41,513 bases of DNA, from assembly GCA_009711765.1 (NCBI GenBank), contig VEND01000163.1, positions 1-41,513 of the forward strand. Reading direction: 5' to 3'. This document shows positions 17,686 through 26,665 of this stretch, one piece after another. The position numbers and the translations under genes are program-made. The notes beneath the pieces were generated by a model, which saw nothing but the letters and a program-made list of their open reading frames with translations, had not been told where the DNA came from and ran no database searches. The DNA comes from Bacillota bacterium (GTDB taxonomy: Bacteria > Bacillota > Clostridia > Tissierellales > MES13). Every line of letters starts with the position of its first letter. The first letter of the stretch is position 1.

Positions 17686-18351
17686 CTACAATTTCATCAT
17701 AGCTTGTCTAGTTTCTTTTGGAACCTTTTCTAAGGCATATCTAAATGCTGTACGTGAAAGGTTATCTACATTTTCTTTCAGATAGTTTATTACTTTTTCA
17801 GGATTAGCTTGATAGGTATATTTTAATAACCATCCAACCCCTTTTTGGATATGTAATTTATCATCATCTTTAAGCTTATCTACTACAATAAAAACTTTTT
17901 TAATATCATATTTTACTCTAATGCCTTTACCAGTTCTTATAAGTGATACTAAAGCTGCCCTTCTGACATATGTTTTATCAGATTCTGTCCATGATAAAAC
18001 ATTTTTAAATAATTCAGGATATTTATAAACTAATGGATTTAACACTCTATAACAGAATTGATCACACATTCCCCAATTATTAATATACTTATAAAGCCAT
18101 TTTTCTATAATTGGAAAATATTTTATATTAATTACTGTTTTTCTTTTTTTAATCCAAAGAGTTGCAATTGAAAATAAATCTATATTATTAGAAGCTATTA
18201 AATCTTCACAAATCTCTAATAGTTTTTCATCTGATTTCGGAGCTACTTTATAATACTTATTTGCTATCTTTGATAAGACAGTAGCCCTATGTGTTGTTTT
18301 AATTTCTCTTATCTCTTCTTTTATAATTTCCTTTAGTTTGGTATTATCCAT
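17686..18351 (-). CDS. DNA alkylation repair protein (AlkD-like HEAT-repeat)
   Basis: The 221-residue all-helical protein matches the AlkD family of HEAT-repeat glycosylases, which remove positively charged alkylated bases. Visible family features are SIATLWIKKRKT, the NWGMCDQFCYRVL segment, YVRRAALVSLIRTGK and QKGVGWLLKYTYQANPEKVI, followed by LSRTAFRYALEKVPKETR. The ATG at 18351 is eight bases after GGAG. A GTG three codons upstream overlaps that ribosome site. Confidence 0.85.
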   Translation of the reverse strand: MDNTKLKEIIKEEIREIKTTHRATVLSKIANKYYKVAPKSDEKLLEICEDLIASNNIDLFSIATLWIKKRKTVINIKYFPIIEKWLYKYINNWGMCDQFCYRVLNPLVYKYPELFKNVLSWTESDKTYVRRAALVSLIRTGKGIRVKYDIKKVFIVVDKLKDDDKLHIQKGVGWLLKYTYQANPEKVINYLKENVDNLSRTAFRYALEKVPKETRQAMMKL

Positions 18352-18414
18352 TATTTTCACTCCTATTTATTATAAGATATATACTTTTTATTTAAATAAA
18401 TAATACTCTAACAT

Positions 18415-18446
18415 AAAAAATCAAAGCTAATTATAATTAACTTTGA
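18415..18446 (-). terminator. Terminator at the end of the ABC/two-component operon
   Basis: TCAAAGCTAATTA and TAATTAACTTTGA form a long stem with one mismatch. On the minus strand it is followed by six Ts. It lies 60-90 bases after the stop of the DUF3139 gene. Confidence 0.75.
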
Positions 18447-18507
18447 CGTTTATATATCAAAACCTTTTGTTTTTTGTATTTTTTAAATATTCTTAATATT
18501 CTTATAG

Positions 18508-18831
18508 TTAATCTGCTTCAAAATGCTTTCCATTAACCCCACCGTATTGAATAATATTATTTTCATTTGGGTCATAAGTATACATATACACTCTAGTAGG
18601 TTCATCCTTAAAAACAACATCTATACCCCATTCAGGGTATGATAAGATACGATTTAAAAATGAATGTCTTGGATTTTCGATTTTAAATTCACTTTTTTCA
18701 TACTCCCTAACAGTTGTTAGATGATTAAATGTTCTTTTGTATAATTTTCTTTTACCCACTTCAACATACACAAATGGTGATGAAAAAATGATGACTAAAA
18801 TCAATGTAATAACTAATATTTTCTTTTTCAT
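18508..18831 (-). CDS. DUF3139 family small exported or membrane-anchored protein
   Basis: The 107-residue protein starts with a signal or anchor segment (about residues 4-24). It has the DUF3139 body pattern: YEKSEFKIE, LSYPEWGIDVVFKDEPTRVY and YTYDPNENNIIQYGG. The function of the family is unknown, but its members are often next to ABC exporters and sensor systems. Here it is the last gene of a six-gene operon, 22 bases after the histidine kinase start region, with GGAGG ahead of the ATG. I infer an accessory role for the kinase or transporter at the cell surface. Confidence 0.8.
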   Translation of the reverse strand: MKKKILVITLILVIIFSSPFVYVEVGKRKLYKRTFNHLTTVREYEKSEFKIENPRHSFLNRILSYPEWGIDVVFKDEPTRVYMYTYDPNENNIIQYGGVNGKHFEAD

Positions 18832-18852
18832 TTTTCCTCCTAAAAAATTTTA

Positions 18853-20253
18853 TTAAAAATAAATAATGATTTTCGTACCTTCATCCACTTTACTATTTAC
18901 CTGTATTTTTCCTTTATGAGCATTTATAATTTGTTTAGCTATTGCCATACCAAGACCTGACCCTTTATGGATTTCTCCTGTATTAGTACCTCTGTAATAT
19001 CTTTTAAATAAATTTTCTATATCTTTGCTTTCCATTCCAATTCCATTATCCTCAATTTCAATAATAATATTTTCTTCTTTTCTTATATTAACTTTTATCT
19101 TAGTATCCTCTGGATTATGTATTATTGCATTATATAAAAGATTAGTAAATGCCCTTTTTAAAAGTAAAGGATTACAATTAATATTGATTTTATCCCTATC
19201 AGTATAAAAATCTATTAACCTATCTTGATATTTAGGATGATTTAATATATCAATAATAGTTTCTCTCATTATATTAACTAGATTTTCTTTTTTATCAATA
19301 TTAATAATACTAGAATTTTTTACTTCATATGTTAATTTCAAATCAGAAACAAGCTTACTTATATAATTAGATTTATTTTTTATTATTTCAATATATTTCT
19401 TATTTTCTTCATTAGATAAATTATAATCTGAATCAAGTAATACTTCTGAGTAACCTTTAATTGATGCTAAAGGAGTCTTTATATCATGGGTGATATTAGT
19501 AATCCATTCTTCCCTTAACTTTTCATTTTTAAATCTTTCAGTCTCATTTCTTTTTAAAGTCATAGAAAGAATATTTAAACTATCATAAACCTTCTTATAA
19601 ACTCCTTTTGATTTTTTTCTTTTAATATATCTACCCTTTGATAAATGATCAATACCCTTAATTATTTCTATAATAGGTTTTGAAAGAAAAAGACTTAATA
19701 TATATCCTACTAATAATGCAATTATTATAGTTATAACTAATGATTTAATAATACGTTTTAATAAATCTATAAAAAAAGTATCCGGACTATATATTAATTG
19801 ATATTTAGAAATCTTATTATCTGGAAAACCTATAATATAACTAAGCTCTCTATCATTTCTATTTGCTAACCCTACAAATATTGTATATCCTTTTATAGCT
19901 CCAGAATATTTATGATAAAAAATAAGTTTACCAGGAGTATAATGTGTTGGTACATTATCTGGTTTCAATCTATTATATATTTCAGTACCATTTTCATTTA
20001 GTACTTGTATCCAATTCCCATTGTTCTTTAATTCTTTAATCTTATCTTCTTCTATGTAAACTTCTTCATTTTTAAAATATATATTATCTCCATAATCTAA
20101 AGTATATTTAGGTCCCATTTGAGAGGTGATCTCCTGTGGGTTTATATTGTTATTCTGTATTTTTATTATATTTACTACTAAAAAAGATATAATAGAAATT
20201 AATATTGTAACAATAATGGCTATAAAAAATCTAGCAGTTATCCTCCATTTCAT
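18853..20253 (-). CDS. Sensor histidine kinase of a peptide-resistance system
   Basis: The 466-residue kinase has two membrane segments (about 7-28 and 168-190) enclosing an extracytoplasmic loop of about 140 residues, then a HAMP-like linker. The phosphorylated histidine is in NITHDIKTPLASIKGYSEV, and the ATP-binding motifs are NLLYNAIIHN (N box), IEDNGIGM (G1) and GSGLGMAIA (G2). It starts one base after the response regulator stop, with GGGGAG ahead, so translation is coupled. Neighbouring ABC transporter genes suggest that it senses antimicrobial peptides, as CprK or SpaK do. Confidence 0.93.
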   Translation of the reverse strand: MKWRITARFFIAIIVTILISIISFLVVNIIKIQNNNINPQEITSQMGPKYTLDYGDNIYFKNEEVYIEEDKIKELKNNGNWIQVLNENGTEIYNRLKPDNVPTHYTPGKLIFYHKYSGAIKGYTIFVGLANRNDRELSYIIGFPDNKISKYQLIYSPDTFFIDLLKRIIKSLVITIIIALLVGYILSLFLSKPIIEIIKGIDHLSKGRYIKRKKSKGVYKKVYDSLNILSMTLKRNETERFKNEKLREEWITNITHDIKTPLASIKGYSEVLLDSDYNLSNEENKKYIEIIKNKSNYISKLVSDLKLTYEVKNSSIINIDKKENLVNIMRETIIDILNHPKYQDRLIDFYTDRDKININCNPLLLKRAFTNLLYNAIIHNPEDTKIKVNIRKEENIIIEIEDNGIGMESKDIENLFKRYYRGTNTGEIHKGSGLGMAIAKQIINAHKGKIQVNSKVDEGTKIIIYF

Positions 20254-20254
20254 T

Positions 20255-20971
20255 TTATTCTCCCCTTATTGAAAGCTTGTAACCTAAACCTTTTATTGTT
20301 TTTATATATTTAGGCTTACTAGGATTATCCTCTAATTTTTCCCTTAAATGTCTTATATGGACCATAATTGTATTTTCATACCCTATATATTCATCCCCCC
20401 AAACATTATCACATATCTTTTTTTTACTTAATATCTGATTAGAGTATTTACTCATAAATGAAAGGATCTGATATTCTTTAGCTGTTAAGTAAAGTGATTT
20501 TTTATTTTTCCTAACCTCTTTACTTTTATAATTTAATTCAATATCTCCAAAATTAAATTTGGGGTTTCTATCTTCTTTTAAATATTCACTCCTTCTAAAA
20601 TGTGCTTTTATTCTAAAGGCTATTTCTTTTGGGCTAAAGGGTTTTGTTACGTAATCATCTCCACCTATACCTAATCCAAGAAGTTTATCTAAATCCTCGG
20701 ATTTTGCTGATAAAAATATGATAGGGACTGTACTAAACTCTCTTATTTTTCTACAAACCTCAAAGCCATCTATATCAGGAAGCATAATATCAAGTACTAT
20801 TATATCTGGTCTTTTATCTCTACATATATCTAGACCTTTATTGCCTGTTATAGATTTATAGATGTATTTAAATCCCTCTTTTAAAAGAACAGTTTCTAAA
20901 AGGTCTAATATTTCTTTTTCATCATCGATTATTAATATTTTTTTATTTGCAATACCTTTAATATTTATCAT
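20255..20971 (-). CDS. OmpR-family response regulator
   Basis: The 238-residue regulator has a receiver domain with the acidic pocket in ILIIDDEKEI, the phosphorylated Asp in DIIVLDIMLPDIDGF, a Ser in IIFLSAKSED and Lys in YVTKPFSPKE. A winged-helix DNA-binding domain follows, with TAKEYQILSFM and the recognition region ENTIMVHIRHLREKL. It probably controls the upstream ABC operon through the CTTAAGG repeats at 23501-23518. It lies 54 bases after the second permease. Confidence 0.94.
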   Translation of the reverse strand: MINIKGIANKKILIIDDEKEILDLLETVLLKEGFKYIYKSITGNKGLDICRDKRPDIIVLDIMLPDIDGFEVCRKIREFSTVPIIFLSAKSEDLDKLLGLGIGGDDYVTKPFSPKEIAFRIKAHFRRSEYLKEDRNPKFNFGDIELNYKSKEVRKNKKSLYLTAKEYQILSFMSKYSNQILSKKKICDNVWGDEYIGYENTIMVHIRHLREKLEDNPSKPKYIKTIKGLGYKLSIRGE

Positions 20972-21025
20972 TTAATCACCCATTAATCTAGTTTAGTTTA
21001 ATTATACTACATTTTTAATTATTTC

Positions 21026-21769
21026 CTAAATAATATCTTTATTTTTAAATTTTAACAAACCAATTCCAATGACAATTATAAAGATAAGACCGCTAATTCC
21101 ATACATTAAATAATGCTTTAGTATTTGTTTTTCACTTAATGTTACTAGATTTGGAGTTATAGCTATCATTGGATAAGCAAAGGGGTAAACTATCCAATAT
21201 TTTGTTGAATTTATTACTAAAATTACTGGTAAGGTTAGAGCTGATCCGATTCCTAATGGAACTCCTATATGTTTAAATTTTATACTTAGAAAAAATTGAA
21301 ATGAAATAATAGGTAAGGAAGATAAAAAAGCTAAAATAGGTTTCCCTAATATAATATTATAAGGTATATTAACATCGCCTCCTAATATTAATCCCGCTAT
21401 AATAATTCCAATAGAGAATACAGCTAAGTTTAAAAAAATGATTATACACCCTAATAAAAGCTTTGACAAATAAACATTTTTTCTTTTAATTGGGAATGTA
21501 AGCACCTGATTCCAGCCATTGTTTATATGTTCTAAACGGGTAATTATAGCAAATACTAATATAATGATCATTGGAAATAAAAGTGTAGCATAAAAAAAAG
21601 TACTTCCTGAAAAAAGCATCCTCCAAAATTCAAATGATTCTCCACTTCTTTTTACATATTGTAAAAACATTACACCTTGTAGTACTGAAAATATTGGAAA
21701 AAGGGTTGCTATAAATAAAACTTTTGACCCCTTTATTTTTAGTAGTTCAATCTTTAATGCTTTTAACAT
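21026..21769 (-). CDS. ABC-2 type permease, lantibiotic-immunity MutG/SpaG-like
   Basis: The 247-residue protein has six membrane segments, the typical opening MLKALKIELLKIKGSK, and LEHINNGWNQVLTFPIKRKNVY in the first cytoplasmic loop, a signature of lantibiotic-protection permeases (MutG/SpaG, CprC type). It probably pairs with the permease at 21781-22530 and the ATPase at 22511-23434. The ATG follows AGGAGGG, and the gene starts 11 bases after the previous stop. Confidence 0.87.
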   Translation of the reverse strand: MLKALKIELLKIKGSKVLFIATLFPIFSVLQGVMFLQYVKRSGESFEFWRMLFSGSTFFYATLLFPMIIILVFAIITRLEHINNGWNQVLTFPIKRKNVYLSKLLLGCIIIFLNLAVFSIGIIIAGLILGGDVNIPYNIILGKPILAFLSSLPIISFQFFLSIKFKHIGVPLGIGSALTLPVILVINSTKYWIVYPFAYPMIAITPNLVTLSEKQILKHYLMYGISGLIFIIVIGIGLLKFKNKDII

Positions 21770-21780
21770 ACTTTCCCTCC

Positions 21781-22530
21781 TTATAAAATATCCCTTTTTT
21801 TAAATGATAAAATACCTAAAAATAAAAGTATCGCCATTGAAATAATACCTCCATATACCACTAAAGCTTTACTTTCTCCATTTAAATTATTTGCATAATG
21901 GGTATATGTATAGGGGATAAATTTTGCAATACCCGGACGTGCAAGTAGTACTATCTTAGAAAATATCATACTTATAAAACCAATTATTACAGGGGTTATT
22001 GCACTTTCATAATATGAACTTAAAAAATTATGAATTGCTGAAACTCCTAAAATAGCAATAAATTGAAATAATATATAATTAGCATATAGTTTATAGTCAA
22101 AAGCTTCAGGAAAACCTATAATCTTTCCAACTATTAATAACCCTAGCGAATTTAGAATAATCATTATTAAGCTAAAAAATAAAATAACAAAAAATTTAGA
22201 TATATATATTTCTACTTTTGAAACTGGTAAGGATAAATGTTTCTTCCAACTATTATTTTCAAACTCAGTGTAATAAATAATAGTTGCAATAATAGATACA
22301 AAGAACGGTAAAAACATCCCCCACCCTAGGATATTGTGATTTTCCTTTAATAATATCACCCAAGATGTTACTTTATTATTTTGAGCTAAACCATATAAGT
22401 AAGTATGATATCTTAGATACATATCTAAAAACATAGCTACCATTGTACCTAAAGGAATAATTGTTACTATTAACCAAATAAAACCCTTTTTTTGTTTAAT
22501 TAATTCAGTTTTAAAAAGTGTTAATATCAT
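21781..22530 (-). CDS. ABC-2 type permease, lantibiotic-immunity MutE/SpaE-like
   Basis: The 249-residue protein opens with MILTLFKTELIKQKKGFIWL and carries the loop EFENNSWKKHLSLPVSKVEIY, parallel to the other permease. Six membrane segments are visible. I place the start at ATG 22530, five bases after AAGGAGGG. The frame stays open to 22605, but that part lies inside the ATPase gene and precedes the ribosome site. The start overlaps the ATPase end by 20 bases, implying coupled translation. Confidence 0.88.
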   Translation of the reverse strand: MILTLFKTELIKQKKGFIWLIVTIIPLGTMVAMFLDMYLRYHTYLYGLAQNNKVTSWVILLKENHNILGWGMFLPFFVSIIATIIYYTEFENNSWKKHLSLPVSKVEIYISKFFVILFFSLIMIILNSLGLLIVGKIIGFPEAFDYKLYANYILFQFIAILGVSAIHNFLSSYYESAITPVIIGFISMIFSKIVLLARPGIAKFIPYTYTHYANNLNGESKALVVYGGIISMAILLFLGILSFKKRDIL

Positions 22531-23434
22531 TAGTACCCTCCTTTTTAGTAAAACTAAGAAACATCTCCTCAAGATTACTTTTATATCTACTGATGTGATA
22601 AACATCTAAATCATTCATTACAAGTTCTCTAGTTATACTAGATGGGTCTAAACAATTTTTTAAATATATATATTCATTTCTTATATCTACTTTATATCCC
22701 TTACTATTAAAATATTTTAAAGCCTGCTCTTTAGGTTTTACATTTACCTTAATTTGTTCAACACTATTTTTATGTAATTCATCTATAGTTCCTTGAAATA
22801 CTAATTTTCCCTTATTAATAATTCCTACTTCACTGGCTATTAATTCTATTTCACTTAATATATGGCTTGATATTAAAACTGTCATTCCCAATTTTTTTGT
22901 TAAATTTTTAATAAGGAATCTTATTTCCCGTATTCCACTTGGATCTAATCCATTTGTAGGTTCATCTAAGATTAATAATTCTGGATTTCCTAATATAGCC
23001 TGTGCTATAGCTAACCTTTGTTTCATCCCTAATGAAAACTTTTTTACTTTCTTATTTTTTTCTTCTGATAACCCTACTATTTCTAATGCCTTTTTTAAGT
23101 CTTCTTTTTTCACATTTAAAATTTCTTTAGTAATATATAAATTTTCATAGGCTGTCAAATTACCATAATATGATGGGCTTTCTACAATAGAACCTACATT
23201 TTTAAGTATATCTATTCTATTTTTATTAATTGATTTTCCAAATACCTTAACTTTTCCCTTTGTTGGATTTACTAAGCCTAAAAGCATACGTATTGTTGTA
23301 GATTTACCTGCACCATTTGGTCCTAAAAATCCATATATTACACCTTTTTTAATTTTTAGATTAATATCTTTAACTGCTGTAAATTTCCCAAAACTTTTAG
23401 TTAGATTATTAGTCTCTACTAAATATTTTTCCAA
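22511..23434 (-). CDS. ABC transporter ATP-binding protein, lantibiotic/cationic-peptide protection type
   Basis: The 307-residue ATPase has a Walker A GPNGAGKST near residue 40, Q-loop region VGSIVESPSYYGNL, signature FSLGMKQRL, Walker B LLILDEPTNGLDP and the switch histidine in LISSHILSEI. The Glu in IVESPSYYGNL follows the BcrA/MutF/CprA pattern, in which this loop carries Glu instead of Gln, a known mark of lantibiotic-resistance ATPases. The start is TTG at 23434, eight bases after AAGGAGG. It is the first gene of the operon. Confidence 0.92.
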   Translation of the reverse strand: MEKYLVETNNLTKSFGKFTAVKDINLKIKKGVIYGFLGPNGAGKSTTIRMLLGLVNPTKGKVKVFGKSINKNRIDILKNVGSIVESPSYYGNLTAYENLYITKEILNVKKEDLKKALEIVGLSEEKNKKVKKFSLGMKQRLAIAQAILGNPELLILDEPTNGLDPSGIREIRFLIKNLTKKLGMTVLISSHILSEIELIASEVGIINKGKLVFQGTIDELHKNSVEQIKVNVKPKEQALKYFNSKGYKVDIRNEYIYLKNCLDPSSITRELVMNDLDVYHISRYKSNLEEMFLSFTKKEGTNDINTF

Positions 23435-23463
23435 TTTAATTACCTCCTTATCATTCTTTGTTA

Positions 23464-23518
23464 ATTATACCTTTCTAACTTTAAGTGGGTTTTATCTTAA
23501 CCTTAAGATATCCTTAAG
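23464..23518 (-). promoter_or_regulatory. Operon promoter and direct-repeat response-regulator site
   Basis: A -10 box TATAAT (minus strand, 23469-23464) has no good -35 box. Upstream, CTTAAGG occurs twice on the minus strand (23518-23512 and 23507-23501), 11 bases apart. A weaker CTTAAAG lies at 23485-23479, 22 bases further along. Direct repeats on one face of the helix ahead of a promoter with a poor -35 are typical of sites for OmpR-family regulators. The cognate regulator is probably the one at 20255-20971. Confidence 0.6.
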
Positions 23519-23527
23519 TTTTAAAAA

Positions 23528-23557
23528 AGCCACCTGAAATATTAATTTCAGATGGCT
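23528..23557 (-). terminator. Terminator of the MFS transporter gene
   Basis: AGCCACCTGAAAT pairs with ATTTCAGATGGCT with one mismatch around the 4-base loop ATTA. On the minus strand six Ts follow. It lies just after the stop of the MFS gene at 23581 and insulates it from the ABC operon. Confidence 0.85.
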
Positions 23558-23580
23558 AAATAGTTAATTTAAACTTTTAT

Positions 23581-24879
23581 TTAATAATCCTTTAAAGATT
23601 TGCTTTTAGATAATATAAAAGCTACACCGATAGAAACTATACCTGAAGCTATTGGTATGATAGCAGGTTTAACTACATCTACTAAAACTCCACTAACTAA
23701 TATACCTAATGGAACAATACCATTTGATAATGTACTAATAACTCCCATAACTCTTCCCATCATTTTATCAGGAGTCATTCTTTGAATATTTACTTGTATT
23801 GGTATATTTACTATAATCATAAATACAGAAAACATAAATAATACAAATATATAGTATATAAAAATTATATTATTATTTATACTTTGAAGTGTTTCTATCG
23901 CTGGTATACCTATTAATGATAACATTACTCCCATCATAATAGTCCCTATTATTAAACTCTTTAGATTACTTTTCTTTTCTGGTAATTTACTTACTATTAT
24001 AGAAGATGCTAATACTCCTATAGAAAAAGACCCTTCAATAATACCAAACTGTGTAGATGTCATTTTAAGAGTATTATTTATAATATAGGGTAAAATTACA
24101 GCTAGAGTTGAGTTTACTAATAAATTAAATATAAGAGCAAATTTCATAATAGTATATAATGCATTTTGATCCCTTATAAAACTAACTACTTCGGCAATAT
24201 GTTTTATTATTGCTTTAAATCCTTTATCATCATTTGCTTCATTATATTCTATTTTATTTTTATTGAATTTAAAATCAATAAAACCTTCTGTTATAGAAGA
24301 TACTATAAAAGAAAATCCATTAATTAATAAAAATATTTTCATTGGGATTAAGCCATATATAACCCCTCCTAATACAGGTCCTAATATTGCTGCAAGGGAT
24401 GTTGAGGCTTGAGCATATGAATTAATTTTAACTAAATTTTTATCTGAAACTAAATTTGGTATAGAAGCTTGCATTGATACATCAAAGAATGTATTAATTA
24501 TACCTAATGTAAATGTTGTGATATATATAAATATTATTTTAAGACCAAATATATGTGATACAGCTAATAAACTTAAAACTGTAATTCCACTTAATGCATC
24601 TAAACCTACAATCATTTTCTTTCTATCCCTTTTATCTGCTACAGACCCAGCTATTGGACTTAATATTACCCTAGGAAGCATTCCTAATAAAATACTTATA
24701 GAAAATGAAGTACCAGAGCCAGTAAGTTTTAATATATAAAGAGAAATTGCAAAATCATAAATAAAAGTACCCAATAATGAAGCTATTTTTCCAGACATAA
24801 ACAAAGTTATATTTAACTTCTCCCTTTTACTAGTAACTTCTTTTGGAGAAGATTGATTCTTTTTAACAGTATTATCCAT
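23581..24879 (-). CDS. MFS efflux transporter
   Basis: The 432-residue protein has 12 hydrophobic segments. It has the MFS motif A region GSVADKRDRKKMIVGLD between segments 2 and 3, and the enterobactin/macrolide-exporter-like (MFS_3) opening TLFMSGKIASLLGTFIYDFAISLYILKLTGSGTSFS in two parts. This group usually exports macrolides, siderophores or peptides; the substrate is unknown. The ATG follows GGGAGG. It has its own promoter at 24926-24954 and diverges from the Xre-TPR regulator gene, which probably controls it. Confidence 0.9.
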   Translation of the reverse strand: MDNTVKKNQSSPKEVTSKREKLNITLFMSGKIASLLGTFIYDFAISLYILKLTGSGTSFSISILLGMLPRVILSPIAGSVADKRDRKKMIVGLDALSGITVLSLLAVSHIFGLKIIFIYITTFTLGIINTFFDVSMQASIPNLVSDKNLVKINSYAQASTSLAAILGPVLGGVIYGLIPMKIFLLINGFSFIVSSITEGFIDFKFNKNKIEYNEANDDKGFKAIIKHIAEVVSFIRDQNALYTIMKFALIFNLLVNSTLAVILPYIINNTLKMTSTQFGIIEGSFSIGVLASSIIVSKLPEKKSNLKSLIIGTIMMGVMLSLIGIPAIETLQSINNNIIFIYYIFVLFMFSVFMIIVNIPIQVNIQRMTPDKMMGRVMGVISTLSNGIVPLGILVSGVLVDVVKPAIIPIASGIVSIGVAFILSKSKSLKDY

Positions 24880-24899
24880 ATGGCCCTCCCTAAAAATAG

Positions 24900-24979
24900 T
24901 TTAATTATATTTAACTTATATTTTAATTGTATCCCTAATAAAGTTCTAAGTCAAGTATTTGTTTAATTAAATTTAACTT
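24900..24979. repeat. Pair of 18-bp direct repeats in the MFS/regulator control region
   Basis: TTTAATTATATTTAACTT (24900-24917) recurs as TTTAATTAAATTTAACTT (24962-24979) with one mismatch. The first copy lies between the MFS transcript start and its ATG. The second lies upstream of the MFS -35 box and beside the regulator promoter. This is a likely operator pair. Confidence 0.7.
24926..24954 (-). promoter_or_regulatory. Sigma-A promoter of the MFS gene
   Basis: The minus strand reads TTGACT (24954-24949), a 17-base spacer and TACAAT (24931-24926). The predicted transcript start is near 24919. Confidence 0.75.
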
Positions 24980-24996
24980 TATTGTCAATTGTGAAG

Positions 24997-25025
24997 TTGA
25001 TTGTTTAATCTATTTGTACTATAAT
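24997..25025 (+). promoter_or_regulatory. Sigma-A promoter of the Xre-TPR regulator gene
   Basis: TTGATT (24997-25002), a 17-base spacer and a perfect TATAAT (25020-25025) predict a start near 25032, about 25 bases ahead of the ATG. Confidence 0.8.
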
Positions 25026-25056
25026 TAAGTTATATACTATTATGGAGGTAATATTA

Positions 25057-26382
25057 ATGACTATAGGCGAGAAAATAAAATTTTTAAGAAAAGAAAAAAA
25101 ACTTACTCAATCGCAATTGGCTGGAAAAAAAATGACTAAAAGTATGTTAAGCCAAATTGAAAATAATAATGCTATGCCTTCAATGAAAAATCTTAAATAT
25201 ATAGCGAAAGCTTTAGAAAAACCGCTTTCATATTTTATAAAAGAAGACTCCAAAGCACTCCCCTTAAAGGAAATTAAATATAAACTTGATATTGCAAAGG
25301 AGCATATAGACAAATATCAAATAGATGAGGGTATAAAAATACTTGAAAGTATATTAAAGGAATTTAATATAGATAAAAACACTAAAGTATATGCTGATAT
25401 CATGTGTAAGCTAGCTGATTGTCAAAGTTTCTTAAAGAACTTTGAAAAATCCGAAGAATATCTAAAAAAGTCAATAAATATTTATAAAGATAATAATTTA
25501 TATTCCTATGCTGCAAAAACATATATCGACCTTATTGCGAGATACTGGGATGAACAAAATTTTAATGAATGTTTAATAATATTAAATAAGGCTAAAGAAA
25601 TGCATGATAAATCTACTTCAAATGATGTATCCTTTAAAATAAAATATTTTCAAATTAAATCCCTTATACTTTCTTCTATAGGTAAGATCCATGACACTAT
25701 TAATATCTTAGATAAATCAATAAAACTATCAAAAGAAAGTGGTATTTATTATAAGAGTGATGAAGTTTATAAAACTAAATCCCTGATGAATATCCTTCTA
25801 GAAAATTATGATGAGTTTCTTAAAAATATCAAAAAGGGTAAGCAGTTTGCTAAATTTACAGAAAATAATATTAGCTTAATCTCATTAGAATTAATTACAG
25901 CACTATATTATAATGAATTAAAACAGCCAAAAAAAGCTTTAAAACATTTAGATATTACAAATGAACTTATTAATAATGAAGATAATAATTATATAGATTT
26001 TTATGTAAAAGACATATTCTATAATGAAAAGGCTAAGTCATACTATCATCTTAAAGAATATAAAAAAGGACTTAAAGAATTATCAAAGTGCAGTTATTCA
26101 GATTCTAAATATAAATCTAAATATATATATGATTATATATACCTATGGTTAGGAAAAGTTTACGAAGGCTTAATTTTATTTGAGTTAAATGATAAAGAAA
26201 AAGCAATAACTTCAATTAAAAAAGGAATAGAAATGATAGAAAAAAGAGGAAATACAAAATATTTAGCCTTTTCATACAAACAATTAAGTAAAATATATTC
26301 TAAATTAAATAACTATAAAATGGCATATCAGTATTTAAATAAATGTGATGAAATAATAGAAAAAATAAATAAGAAAGTTTAA
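25057..26382 (+). CDS. Xre-family regulator with TPR sensor domain
   Basis: The 441-residue protein has an N-terminal helix-turn-helix (about 1-60: GEKIKFLRKEKKLTQSQLAG, SMLSQIENNNAMPSMKNLKYIAKAL) followed by a long array of TPR-type helical pairs (about 75-440). This is the Rgg/PlcR-like architecture, in which the TPR part often binds a peptide or other ligand. I place the start at ATG 25057 after GGAGG; the ATG at 25042 overlaps that ribosome site. It is divergent from the MFS exporter, the probable target. No short signalling-peptide gene is evident next to it. Confidence 0.9.
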   Translation: MTIGEKIKFLRKEKKLTQSQLAGKKMTKSMLSQIENNNAMPSMKNLKYIAKALEKPLSYFIKEDSKALPLKEIKYKLDIAKEHIDKYQIDEGIKILESILKEFNIDKNTKVYADIMCKLADCQSFLKNFEKSEEYLKKSINIYKDNNLYSYAAKTYIDLIARYWDEQNFNECLIILNKAKEMHDKSTSNDVSFKIKYFQIKSLILSSIGKIHDTINILDKSIKLSKESGIYYKSDEVYKTKSLMNILLENYDEFLKNIKKGKQFAKFTENNISLISLELITALYYNELKQPKKALKHLDITNELINNEDNNYIDFYVKDIFYNEKAKSYYHLKEYKKGLKELSKCSYSDSKYKSKYIYDYIYLWLGKVYEGLILFELNDKEKAITSIKKGIEMIEKRGNTKYLAFSYKQLSKIYSKLNNYKMAYQYLNKCDEIIEKINKKV

Positions 26383-26411
26383 AAAATCTGGAGAATATTC
26401 TCCAGATTTTT
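26382..26411 (+). terminator. Terminator of the Xre-TPR gene
   Basis: A 30-base perfect palindrome (AAAAATCTGGAGAAT and its complement) begins at the stop codon and ends in TTTTT. It is a member of the ATCTGGAGA group. Confidence 0.9.
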
Positions 26412-26665
26412 ATTTATAGACTTTTAGGGTGTTATATTCAATGTCTGTAATCGTGAACTTACATATAATTATTTTAATTTTTTTAACACTTAAACATATC
26501 TTTTCACCTCACCTGTAATAATACATAATATAATATAAGGATTCTTTTATTTATTTATATAAAATGATAATATTATATTATATCTAGGAAAATCATAAGT
26601 TTTTAAAGCTTTTTTAAATTAATACATACCAAAAAAATTAAATTATTATTTCAGGAGGTTTTATT

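Noticed and set aside
22531..22605. N-terminal extension of the MutE-like permease
   Set aside because: It lies within the ATPase coding region on the same strand and precedes the strong ribosome site that serves the ATG at 22530.
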